The notes under the pieces were generated by a model that saw only the letters and a list, made by a program, of their open reading frames with translations, made no database searches and had not been told where the DNA came from. From Limnephilus marmoratus (taxonomy: Eukaryota; Arthropoda; Insecta; Trichoptera; Limnephilidae), in NCBI GenBank assembly GCA_917880885.1, contig OU862933.1, positions 6,247,452 to 6,311,451 on the forward strand: a stretch of DNA of 64,000 nucleotides. The letters run 5' to 3'. Every line of letters begins with the position of its first letter. Positions within the stretch are counted from its first letter, which is position 1. The translations under genes and the position numbers were made by a program. Below, in pieces: positions 54,786-64,000 of the stretch.

Positions 54786-54872
54786 ATTTTTTTTTTATAT
54801 GAGCTCCACACAGGAGGCCCTGAGGAAAATAATTTCTCTGAGGGCCTAGGTCATCTTTGGGGATGCTGTGTG
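54786..54872 (-). repeat. SINE-A 3' fragment, reversed
   Basis: T run, GAGCTCCACACAGGAGGCCC, AATAATTTCTCTGAGG, GGGGATGCTGTGTG. Only the poly(A)-side ~80 bp is present. Confidence 0.7.
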
Positions 54873-55964
54873 TATATTATTAAAAAAACATTTCTTTGGG
54901 TAATTTTAATTTATGTGCGACAAATTTGAGTTAAAAAAATAATACGAATTCTTGCACACAAAAAGACTTTTTTTCTCATTTTAATTTTATAGTTTTATAT
55001 TTTTTTTATATTTCTGTAGTATATAGGGATTTAATTTTATAATTTTATATTTTTTTATATTTCTGTAGTATATGTAGTATATTTTTTTAAATAATTACCA
55101 TTAATTACAAGTAATGGTCAGAGTTTCCTCTAAAATGATTAAAAAGATGAATTTTTGAAAAATGGGATATATTTGTCAGATTATTTAGGAAACCGTGGTG
55201 AATCAAATGGTGTAAACAAAAAAAAATTTGGTCGAAAACCTCACATGGGATATTTTGTGAATGCAACGACGATATTTTCTCAAGAGTTTTGAGAATAAAT
55301 ATATATATATATATATTTTTTTTATACGTTATTAATTTATCAAAAAAAACATTCTTGCATCTATTTATTATATACTTGATGTGGAAAATAACATAGTTAC
55401 TATATTAAGCCAAACAATGTATATGCGGATATACAATTGGATATATGCATAATAATAATTATACCATAATAAAAAGTCATACAGCTTCATATGTGCTAGA
55501 GCTATAAAACTACACTACTTGGATGTTTTTGACCACAAATGTTTAAAAAACTGGCGTAAAAGTACTAATGACGTGTAAGCCCATAGAAGGGTTCTCGAGA
55601 AACACAGAAATGCATTGATTGAAATTGCACAAACGAATTGATTATGGCGACCCAGCTTGAAATGCTGCAAATGGGTCCAATCTTTGTGGCGTCATTTTTA
55701 GTTAAATGAGAACAAATAACTTTGTAAAAACAGCTTTATGTAATCAATATTATCAACATATTTCGAAAACAGAGTATTCTCTTCGTCAGGATAAGATTAA
55801 TATTAAAAGACAAACAAGTATAGGCATATGAGAATTATAGACAAAATATTAAAGGGAGAGGTGATTAATTACTTAAAAATATCACAAAATGCAATTATAC
55901 ATATAAAATGAAATATAAAAATTATTTTTAAGTTAAATACCCTTATAGTATAGCAAAGTCATTG
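54873..55964. other. No gene recognised
   Basis: Very AT-rich. Contains a short duplication TTAATTTTATA(A/G)TTTTATATTTTTT near 54980-55060 and an AT dinucleotide run near 55300-55315. Confidence 0.45.
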
Positions 55965-56285
55965 GAGAAGCTGTGTAGAGGATATTTTTAATGAAAGGAA
56001 GGAGAGGAATTTCTGGGTAGGTAAAAGTATGAAATGATGGTGGAGAGAGTCCGGCTGTAGAGATCAAAAGATCTCCCACTTCCAGTTTCTCCCAATCCGG
56101 CCCGCCACGCAGTAAGTGGACAAAATCATCCGCCACCAAAACCCATGCAGACCTTACCCGTGAACCCGGGAACCCATGCTCAGTCACCAAACATAGCGGA
56201 CCACTTGGGGTGACCAAGTGGCGGGGGTGTTGGTATCCAATAAATGGTTCCCGGGGCGATGGTACCTATAACGCCTCCCAAATTA
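55965..56285 (-). mobile_element. SINE-A copy, reversed, older
   Basis: GGAGAAGCTGTGTAGAGGAT..., CACGCAGTAAGTGGAC, GAACCCGGGAACCCATGCTC, CACCAAACATAGCGGACCAC, AAATGGTTCCCGGGGCGATG. The poly(A) end is missing and substitutions are frequent. Confidence 0.7.
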
Positions 56286-57056
56286 AAAATTTATTATAGT
56301 ACTTGACATAAACAATTTTAATTTTGCACAATTTTAGTATGAAAGCTCGGTCAGTATTGGTATACCGCGATGAGTCACTGAACAGAAAAAAAACGAATAA
56401 AAAATATCGATTACTCGGGCAAGGACAACACTAGTCTACCGATAAAATTCGTTACATCACTACTTCGCTTTATATGTATTTGTCAACACCCTCGTTCCCC
56501 GGCCCCCCCAGGAGAACTGAGCGAAAGGGACACCTGCACGTCGGGCCGAAAATACCTAAATAAAATCTTCGAAATCGATGTTTTGTATTTCCCATTTTTC
56601 TTCTCCAAAACTGGACCGATTTTAAATTTTTTTTTCACTAACTGTATTAAAAGAAAATATTCTATGTCGGTACGTTTTGCTTTTTTTCAAAATACATTGT
56701 TTAGTTTGTAAACTGAACGTTTTTTGACGGCGTTTAAATTAGGCAATTTTATTCATTTTTGGAAGGTCCTAACTTCTATAAGAAGTAAATTATCAAAAAA
56801 AGCAAAACGTACCGACACGCTAGTGGTCGATATCTATATTATGTAAAAAAAAAATTTGCTCTAGGGTCAAAATCCAGAGAGATAAACGGGGAATACGTTT
56901 GTATGGAAAAACGCAGCTAGTATTTCCTCTTAAGAGCAGGCAAAACATAATATATCTTTATTTACTATCTAAGCAGCATTATACATATGTATAAGACTGA
57001 TTACTGTGAACTATATATCAATAATTCCTTAATATACTAATAATAACTTATCTCTT
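56286..57056. other. Spacer with one inverted repeat
   Basis: GTCGGTACGTTTTGCTTTTT (56667-56686) and AAAAAGCAAAACGTACCGAC (56798-56817) are inverse copies around a ~110-bp loop. No TSD seen. Otherwise unassigned. Confidence 0.5.
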
Positions 57057-57316
57057 CCAATAATTCTTTAACTTCTTCACCTTATTCTTGTAATCCAATA
57101 TAACTAACTACATAAACTCTCTTATTGTAGAAGAATTTAGGGAACGTACCCATACTACGTAACCTCTTCGGGGGGGAGGTCTTCAAAATGTTACGCTTGG
57201 TACAAATGAGCGACGGTTTGCTTAGGACTTTGGTCACCGGGGGGGGGGGGGGTTAAAAATTGCAAAAAATTGGTCACGTAGTATGGGTACGTTCCCTTAT
57301 GTGCATAGTATCAATT
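57057..57316 (+). repeat. Repeat J, copy interrupted by MITE-G
   Basis: TAATTCTTTAACTTCTTCAC...CTTATTGTAGAAGAATTTA, then MITE-G (57140-57296), then TTATGTGCATAGTATCAA. Compare the uninterrupted copy at 52658-52757. Confidence 0.6.
57140..57296. mobile_element. MITE-G copy 3
   Basis: 157 bp, ends GGGAACGTACCCATACTACG and inverse; TTA at 57137-57139 and 57297-57299; G runs inside. Confidence 0.8.
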
Positions 57317-58246
57317 AGTGAAAAATATGAACCTATACTAATGAATGTATATACGCAAACTGTAAACCTCACCCGCCATAACACAGGGTCATCCCTAGCA
57401 TGGAGGATGAAATATCACAAAAAAACTATATGTACTTTCGATAATTCATGTATTAAATAAATAAAAATAAAAAAATAAAGAAAGTATTAATAAAATGAAT
57501 TTAATGTATAATATTTTAGGTTATTGAAAATTTTCATGTAATTTTATTTATAAATTGAAACTTCATCAGGTTTTGATTACGCGATGTCTTTGGACCAAAC
57601 AACAGCGTTTTACCAGTTTTACCTCTATGCTACCGAGTTTGTCCATCTATTTGAAAAGCAGCATAAGAAGACTGGGCACTTATAAATAAACGTCTCAATA
57701 AAGTTGCTATTAATGCGGCGTGGAATGCGCTCGCACTCTCCCTTTGCTCATAAAGTTCACATGAAGATATCAAACTGCATAAACGGCATGAAATAATATA
57801 TATATAGAAATAAATATGCAAGTAATATTATGCCTGTAACGAGTTCGGAGCTTTTACGACCGTTTTAGTATTGAAAGCTAATTTTAGGTACTCGAAGCCA
57901 TTCACCTTTTGGTGAAACTTTTCAAATCAAGGACTTTCTACAAAGCTGCTAACAGATTTACAAATTACTCATGCGGTAGGCATTCTCTGTAAAATTATAC
58001 TAATATTAACAAAGGTGTTCGCGTGTATCACTAAATACTCTTCGTTCGGATGAATTTCACAGCCTTTTCTGGGTTGGTCAACACAACTACTTTCAAGGTC
58101 AACACAACTACTTTCAAGGTCAACACATCTACTTTCAGCTCAAAGTCATTTATTGAAATTGTGAGCTTTGGAGCATATATCTCTACATTTAACTGTAAAA
58201 ATAGAGATAAGACGGTATTTCGTTTGTTCCATATTTTTCACTTTTT
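57317..58246. other. No gene recognised; small tandem repeat
   Basis: GGTCAACACAACTACTTTCA(A) occurs three times in tandem at 58076-58138 (21-bp unit; the third differs by one base). The rest is AT-rich and unassigned. Confidence 0.5.
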
Positions 58247-58497
58247 ATGTAAATACCGCACAAGAGTCCCAGCTGCTCTCAACCATCTGGAACCAGGGAG
58301 ACTGTGGCATCCCCAATTGGGGCACGTTGTGAGGCAGACGTTATTGTAGAGGGGAAGGAGATGGGAAGAGGAAGGTAGGGCAGTACTATGTATTCAGATC
58401 TGATCACCAAACACGATGAAATTATCTTCCACTATGAAACGTGCCGCAAATATACTATATATATTTTAAATGAATTAAGTGTTAATAACGCCAAATT
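58247..58497 (-). mobile_element. SINE-C copy without head, reversed
   Basis: ATACCGCACAAGAGTCCCAG, GGAACCAGGGAGACTGTGGC, CCCCAATTGGGGCACGTTGT, TTCAGATCTGATCACCAAAC, TATCTTCCACTATGAAACGT. The tRNA head would follow to the right but is missing. The word TTGTTCCATATTTTTCACTT occurs on both sides (58227 and 58516), possibly a long target duplication. Confidence 0.7.
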
Positions 58498-58961
58498 ATT
58501 TTGCGCCGTTTTGTTTGTTCCATATTTTTCACTTGTTCAGTTTGTGGTGGGGAACAACGCAGCATCGTTATAATTATATTTTTATTAAGTTTATATGTAT
58601 GTTTTTTTTTAATTACATTGTAAAACTGCATATCTCGATACAGGAACGCCCTAGTGAGATATGCAGCTTATGTTTTTTTTTATGTATTTCTTATTTTTCA
58701 ATAAATAAATAAAATTTAGACTCGTGAATTCATTCCTATTGGCTCCTTGCACGCCAATAGCGATCATGGGCTTTTGCATCATCCAGTTAACCGACAGCCG
58801 GCATAGAACGAAAAAGAGGAACCATTCTGTTCCCGATTGCCGCCGATCCAACAGCTCGAAAAATGCTTCGCGTTTGCAATTCACTGTTCCGATAACGATT
58901 ATCGTTCAAATTTGAATTATGGTAAGGATGAAGTTGTTTAAATAAACTTGTAATAAAGTGT
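58498..58961. other. No gene recognised
   Basis: AT-rich with overlapping frames on both strands; a 77-codon minus frame (58651-58884) has no known domain. Confidence 0.4.
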
Positions 58962-59219
58962 TAATGCTTATTTGATTTATATACCGCACCCATAGAATGC
59001 ATTTCACAGTTCTGGGCTTTTCGAAAATTCGTTTTCCCCTCTGACGTGTACATTATAAACAAATAATTTTTTTCTTTGTCTTAATAGTTAACAGGCTATA
59101 TTTTAGGTTTTTACAGGTTTTTGGTTTCAAAATCTACCTACACCTTTTATCTTTATCTCAAATGATAAGGTTAATTAAGTCGGGTAATTACACTTCGGAT
59201 GAGTTCTTGTTCTCTTTTG

Positions 59220-60715
59220 AATTATCTGATCTGAATATTCAAGAAGATGACAGAAGGTACGCGAAAAAACTAGAAGAGCAAAATCAGGAAAAGGCTAGAA
59301 GATGCACGAAGACACAAGAAATGCCTCCACAAGTCGAGAAAAATCAAGATGATGCAAGAACACACCTGCAGGGCCTAGAAGAACCAATAAGATGCAAGCA
59401 AAATTAGGAGGGCTAAAAAAAAACAAGAATAATCATGATAATAACATAACATTTGTGATATTTCACTTCAAAAAAAGGAAGCATGAAGAAGCAAGTTGAA
59501 GTCAGAAGAAGGGGCTAGTAGAAGCAAGAAATTGTAAGCAGATACTAGGGTAGACTGAAATAAACGAAAAAGAGGCAAAAAGAAGCAGGAATAAGCAAGA
59601 AATGACCGAGAAGTGAAATGAAGAAGAAGTAAGAAAATGACAGAACTTAGAAAACAACACTCAATTAAAATCTTGATTCTTGCCCATCCTAGTTCGAGTA
59701 TTGGCATAGAAGGTTGCCATGTATAAAAATGGATTAATCTCCGCAAGAAGTCGCAAAAAATACCAAAAACAACCAAGGAGCGAGGAGAGATAAGACGAAG
59801 CAAGCAGAGACAAGAAAAAGGAAGGAGGAACCGAGACGAGCCAACAAACGGTGAAAATTGAAAGAAGGTGCAATAAAAGCAAAGGTGAGTTATAAAGAGC
59901 CAATATTACACAATAAGAGGCAAGAGGTAACAAGCAGAACCGGAAAGTAACGAGTAGATCCAAGAGTAAAAAAGAGACAAGAACATTTAAGAAGAAACTA
60001 GAAGAGATGAGAATATTCGAAAAGAGATAATCAGAGACAAGCCAAGCGGAAACAAAAAGAGATAAGAAGAGACAAGAGGAGATAAGAAGAGACGAGAACA
60101 TAAAAGAAGAGACCATAATAGACAAGAAGAGATAAAAAGATGCAAGGAGAATTAAGAAGAGCCACCACTTACCCGCCCTGGTATAAGTAACATATGGTTA
60201 CTTCTTCAAGGCTCTCGCAAGGACTCTAATTTTTTTGAATGAACGAATCTACATTTAATTTTGAACGAATCTAGACCTCCAGTGTCCCTGCATACGTCGT
60301 TAGTAAGAAGAGCCGAGAAGAGACAAGAAGGAACAAGGAAAGCAACGAAGAGATAAGAAGAGCCGAGCAGGGCTGAGCATAGCCAAGCAGAGCCAAGGAG
60401 TGTCCAGAAGATCTTATAAGAGGCGAGAAGACACAAGAAGAGCGAAGACACAAAAAGAGCGAAGACACAAGAAGAGCCAAGAAGAGACTAGAAGATCCTA
60501 TAAAAACCAAACGTGAGGATCTGGGAAGAGCCAAGAAGAGCCGAGAAGAGACGATAAGATTCCAGAAGAGACAAGAAGAAATATGAAGATACGAGAAAAG
60601 CCATGAATTGCCATGAAGAACTGAGAAGAGACGAGAAGAGAAGGAAAGAATCAAAAAGAAGCAAGAAGATCCAAGAAGAGCCGAGAAGAGGCAAGAAGAA
60701 GGAAGACAAAAACAA
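59220..60715 (+). repeat. Purine-rich (AAGAG/AAGAC) tract
   Basis: About 1.5 kb dominated by AAGAAGAGACAAGAAGAGCC-like units, broken at 59655-59745 by a copy of the 3'-end block (CTTGCCCATCCTAG...GGTTGCCATGTATA, again at 60748-60815) and at 60165-60305 by another repeat. The minus-strand frames rich in S, L, F and V (up to 154 codons) are the reverse of this tract and not proteins. Confidence 0.75.
60165..60305 (-). repeat. Repeat shared with 35350-35490
   Basis: CCACCACTTACCCGCCCTGG, CTCTCGCAAGGACTCTAATT, CGAATCTAGACCTCCAGTGT, CCCTGCATACGTCGTTAG. The same succession stands in the retroelement 3' fragment at 35011-35500. Embedded in the purine tract. Confidence 0.65.
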
Positions 60716-60963
60716 AAACGAAATAATTACGCTCAATCCATTCCTTTATTCCTGCCCATCCTAATTTCCAATATTGGCTTATTAGGTTGCCATGTATACC
60801 GGTCGATTAAACTCCAACCTCCTTCCTATCCTCAGAGCACGTGTTCCTAGTCCTAACAAATCAGTGCCCCCTGGTGTACCGGTCTCACCGGGACAGGAGT
60901 TCTCCTGGCTGGGGTGGTACAATCGTATCGTATCGTATCGTAATGCTTATTTGATTTATATAC

Positions 60964-61203
60964 AATCATACACTTATCCCCCATATCTTAAAAATAATAT
61001 GCTCCCAAATTATCTGCAGTAATATTATGTTTCAAGAAAATGTTCACAATTATCCTACGAGAAGACGCGGAGACTTTAGGCTTCTTAAAACTAAACTTTC
61101 GTGCACACAAAATAGCGCGTTTTATAAAGGGCAAAAAATTTATAACAGTTTGCCAAATGCCGTAAAGGAAGCCTTAAGTCTTAGCACTTTTCGTAGGATA
61201 ATT
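60964..61203 (+). pseudogene. LINE ORF2 C-terminal relic
   Basis: Reads NHTLIPHILK, then QENVHNYPTRRRGDFRLLKT, KLSCTQNSAFYKGQKIYNSL and PNAVKEALSLSTFRRI. The set HNYPTR..GDFRL, FYKG.KIYNSLP and LSTFR is the extreme C-terminus of CR1/Jockey-type ORF2. It begins right at the duplication of the purine-rich insertion and is cut on the right by SINE-A. Confidence 0.75.
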
Positions 61204-61536
61204 TGGGAGGCGGGAATGGGTACCGCCGCCCCGGGAACCTTTATTGAATAACCAACACCTCTGCCATAGGTCACCCCAAGTGGTTCGCTACGTTTGGTGA
61301 CTTAGCAGGGGTGCCCGGGTTCATGGGGTGAGGTTTGTCTAGGTCTTGGAGGCGGATGACCAGGACACACTGAACCCCAGATTCCTAACCACCCCTTAAA
61401 CCCTTTTCCTTCCCAGAACTCTCCTCTCCTTCATTTCCTTTAAAAACCCCTCCACACAGCATCCCCAAAGATGACATAGGCCCTGAGGGAAATTATTTTC
61501 CTCATGGCCTCCTGTGCGGAGCTCATGTAAAAAAAA
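61204..61536 (+). mobile_element. SINE-A, complete, with TSD
   Basis: GGGAGGCGGGAATGGGTACC ... GAGCTCATGT and A run. AGGATAA lies on both sides (61195-61201, 61537-61543), the best target duplication found for this family. It inserted into the LINE relic at 60964-61203. Confidence 0.8.
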
Positions 61537-61547
61537 AGGATAAGATT

Positions 61548-62429
61548 ATGTAAAAAATATTTTGTGATTTGTAACATTCTTATCAATATTATTTTAGCCA
61601 CGTAGTTATCTTATACATATAATGTATTTTTGTCTAGTTATCTTTTTTTTCTTCTTAAAATGTATTTGTTACTGTACTTCGTAAATTGTATTTTTTGTGA
61701 TACGTTTTAAGATTTTCACGGCCAAAAGCATTTGTATTTTTTTAAATATTTTCCTACTAGATTTATGAAAAAATTTACGTACATCTAAATAAAAATTTCA
61801 AAAACAATACACAAAAAAAACAAAATAAGTTATAAAAAAGGGTTGTAGAAACTCGTGCAAAGGCGGGTAGTAGTGCTAGTGCAATATATTTTATTTTGTG
61901 TTTGTAGAAAGCAAACGTTTAACAATTTCAGGGTGGGTTTCTTCATTTACCGAGAATGCTAAATGCAATGCTAATTGTAAAAGCAAACGATCGAAATTTA
62001 AAAATTTCCTTGCATTTGACCGTTTACTTTTACAATTAACATTGCATTTACCAAATGTAAAATAAAAAAAAATAATTTAATAATAAAAATAATTAATATT
62101 TTAAAATAATATGTATTTTTTTAATTTAATTTAATTTAATTCTATTAAATTTCTACTAAATGTCACTAGTTAATTATTTTCTATTTTATACGCTTGGGAA
62201 CCCCGGCGAGACGTTATCATACATTAAATGAGCTTTCATGTATATATGTATCGACAGAAACATGTAAACGGCGTGGAATTACATGTACTGGTGGGGTTTA
62301 ATGCAGATTGTTCAGAAAGCGACATTATTATTTTCTTGACAGAACCAGGTTTAGATAAATGCACCACTGCATATCGATTACCTTACCTGTCTCCAGTGGC
62401 GTGCATTGATCTATGACCGAAGAGAGACC
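61548..62429. other. No gene recognised; AT-rich
   Basis: Contains an imperfect inverted repeat: TGCTAAATGCAATGCTAATT...AAAGCAAACG (61958-61990) against CGTTTACTTTTACAATTAAC...GCATTTACC (62020-62052). A TTTAA run at 62120-62140. The 62-codon frame at 62228 has no known domain. Confidence 0.45.
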
Positions 62430-62940
62430 ACGACAGTGTATCCTTCGACAGTTGACCCCCGGCATTCTTACGTATAATACTAGCAATGCCATTTAAATGA
62501 AGATATTGTACCTGCGGGTCGTCCGCCCCCCTACACCTTCCCCTCCCCTTTTCCACTTCCACCTGTCCCGCGAACCCCTCCTTCTCCCGCGTCCCCCCCG
62601 CTCTCCACTTTCCTTGCCTTCCCTCCTCCCTCGACCCCCTTACCACGAATCTCCCTCCCCCCTCATTCCCCTCCCGGATTCCACTCCTCCTCCTGCCTAC
62701 CCTCCCTGCCGCTAAACTACATGAAATACACTCGTTTTTTAAACAAGTCGCGCGCCTCTTATTTCAAATTTTTTACACAAATTTCATAACGACATCAGAG
62801 CTCATAAACCTTCGCGGACACACAACAGTTCACCAAAGGTTCAACGCAATCGGATGAAAGGTTTAGGAACGCATAAGATACAAACAAACAAACATGCAAG
62901 CAAACATACATTGATTTATGTATATAAATATATGTAGATG
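62430..62940 (+). repeat. C-rich repeat H, copy 3
   Basis: CTGCGGGTCGTCCGCCCCCC, C/T-rich low complexity to 62700, AACAAGTCGCGCGCCTCTTA, AAATTTCATAACGACATCAG, and AACAAACAAACATGCAAGC at the 3' side. Same plan as 23619-24062 with strong divergence. Proline/arginine-rich frames are low-complexity shadows. Confidence 0.6.
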
Positions 62941-63421
62941 CAGTCGGTTTAGGGAAAATACGAAGTATCGAGAGATCGCCTGTGTGACTTTAAGAAGTGT
63001 GGTGTGGAGTTAAAAATGTAGGATTGTGAATAGTAGTGTGTATTGTAAATGTTGTGATGCACGATAAATGAAGGAGTTTTGCTTAGAATTGATGTTGCAT
63101 TGAGGGAAGCTAAGGATTTTGTCTGACCTAATTGTTTGTTGGATTTATTTTTTAATGCTGATTTATTTTACAGTAACGTTTCGATTAATAAAACATTATT
63201 AAGACGCCGTTACCCGAATTTCTACCGATTTCTTGCAAACCTCCCTTAAACATTTGAAGTTTTTAAGCTCTTAAAAAAATATATGTTATTCTTGAAGATA
63301 ATATCTAGACATTCTCCGCGCCGAAACGCAAATTATATAAAATTCCCTAGATAGAAAAAAATCGCAAAGTAAGCTCCAAAAATTATTATAAACACGTTTG
63401 TTTCAGTGATTTTACAAGTTA

Positions 63422-63583
63422 GGGAACGTACCCATACTACGTGACCAACTTTTTGCAATTTTTAACCCCCCCCCCCCCCCCGGTGTCCAAAAACCTATGC
63501 CCGCCGCCGCTCATTTGTACCAAGCGTGACATTTTGAAGACCCCCCCCCCCCCAAACGTGTCACGTAGTATGGGTACGTTCCC
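63422..63583. mobile_element. MITE-G copy 4
   Basis: 162 bp in the opposite orientation to the other copies (C runs on plus). TTA at 63419-63421 and 63584-63586. Copy 1 of repeat F is continuous here (CTTAACTTG), giving an empty site. Confidence 0.85.
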
Positions 63584-63628
63584 TTATATATGTGAAAAAA
63601 TTCACAATGTTTCTTTAAATGTGTTTAA

Positions 63629-63938
63629 CCCGTCTGCTTGTTTAGGAATAAATACATCCCAAAACACGTAATCGCGTTATACTTTCATAAGACCAAAAAC
63701 GTCCCGAGTGACCTTACATTTTAAAAGCTATATATCTCTCTTCCTCTCATGCAAACATAAGTATTTTTCTTTTAACCAGGAAGAAAACGAAATAATGCTC
63801 CTTATTGTCTTTGAAATATGAAAGCTATCGCGCATAGATATTTTACAATCTCGATCCAAAGTGACGGTTTTTGATTTTTCGCACGAAACAGAGGCTTTCG
63901 GATTGTGAGGTGAGAATATATTGAACCAAGCAGACGGG
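63629..63938. mobile_element. piggyBac-like MITE
   Basis: 310 bp with perfect 12-bp inverted ends CCCGTCTGCTTG ... CAAGCAGACGGG. TTAA stands immediately left (63625-63628) and TTGA right, where copy 1 of repeat F has a single TTAAGACAA. CCC...GGG ends at a TTAA target are typical of piggyBac. No ORF. Confidence 0.7.
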
Positions 63939-64000
63939 TTGACAATGCCCGAGAGATTTTTGCTCTATTTTAAACGAGTCGTGTTTATTAAACATTTTCA

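Larger units (their letters stand above)
58985..60940 (+). mobile_element. Purine-rich retroposon-like insertion with 23-bp TSD
   Basis: Bounded by identical 23-bp sequences starting TAATGCTTATTTGATTTATA (58962-58984 and 60941-60963). The right end is a run of ATCGT repeats directly before the duplication. The last ~200 bp (GGTTGCCATGTATACCGGTC ... GGGACAGGAGTTCTCCTGGC) looks like a 3' UTR. Most of the inside is AAGARG-type low complexity. A long target duplication and a microsatellite tail are the marks of target-primed reverse transcription by a LINE that does not use poly(A). No ORF with a known domain. Confidence 0.7.
62963..64000 (-). repeat. Unknown repeat F, copy 2 (runs off the window)
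   Basis: Inverse of 13377-14199. Interrupted by MITE-G (63422-63583) and a piggyBac-like MITE (63629-63938), neither present in copy 1. Immediately left of it stands GCAGTCGGTTTAGGGAAAAT, also present at 5718-5737. Class unknown; the outer end lies beyond 64000. Confidence 0.75.

Noticed and set aside
59468..60736. Minus-strand frames of 81-154 codons rich in S, L, F and V that look like membrane proteins
   Set aside because: They are the reverse complement of an AAGARG low-complexity tract; every frame of such DNA stays open and hydrophobic.
1..64000. CRISPR array or bacterial operon
   Set aside because: No regularly spaced identical repeats with unique spacers. The repeated words found are dispersed or belong to transposon arrays, and the composition and element types are those of an animal genome.

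Overview
This window looks like transposon-dense intergenic DNA from an arthropod, most likely an insect. It is AT-rich. It carries a Jockey/CR1-type non-LTR retrotransposon and many decayed reverse transcriptases. It also carries tRNA-headed SINEs, many small terminal-inverted-repeat (TIR) elements, an errantivirus-like primer-binding site, and the TAGGTACCTAC-type words and 'gcttttgcccccggcttcgct ... ttataatattagtagg' retroelement ends that I associate with hemipteran and lepidopteran genomes. The order is inference and I do not name a species. I found no bacterial genes, no operons, no CRISPR array and no convincing host protein-coding gene. Almost everything that can be explained is mobile DNA.

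Layout. 1-8.2 kb: a SINE, LINE relics and a stack of nested DNA elements (5871-6893), with arrays of the word TAGATATTAG. 8.5-9.1 kb: a 617-bp element with a perfect 9-bp target duplication; its second copy is at 40.5-41.1 kb. 9.4-17.2 kb: MITEs, foldbacks, and one copy of an unknown 0.8-kb repeat (13377-14199) whose other copy closes the window (62963-64000). 18.2-23.5 kb: the best coding region, a 5.3-kb LINE with gag-like ORF1, endonuclease and reverse transcriptase, one frameshift, and a degenerate extra endonuclease copy between ORF1 and ORF2. 23.6-35.5 kb: SINEs, MITEs, a tRNA-Trp primer-binding site of a lost LTR retrotransposon, and a 0.9-kb foldback. 35.7-37.9 kb: two joined LINE relics, R1-like and Jockey-like. 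38.1-38.9 kb: a CCAAT-rich duplicated stretch followed by a small broken ORF. 39-58 kb: SINEs, an internally deleted hAT transposon with intact TSD (46539-47216), an LTR plus tRNA-Lys primer-binding site (47272-47780), and an RTE-like relic split by a MITE (48068-49563). 59-61 kb: a 1.96-kb purine-rich insertion bounded by a 23-bp duplication and ending in ATCGT repeats. 61-64 kb: another LINE relic, a SINE, a C-rich repeat and the second copy of the unknown repeat.

How the pieces relate. The intact-looking LINE ends in a poly(A) tail with an AATAAA signal, and machinery of this kind could mobilise the poly(A)-ended SINEs; that link is inference. The DNA elements fall into recognisable end and TSD classes: TTA/TAA (Harbinger-like), TA with CAGGGTGT ends, TTAA (piggyBac-like), 8 bp (hAT and hAT-like) and 9 bp (Mutator-like). 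In several cases two copies of a host repeat in this same window give filled and empty sites, so insertion boundaries can be read directly.
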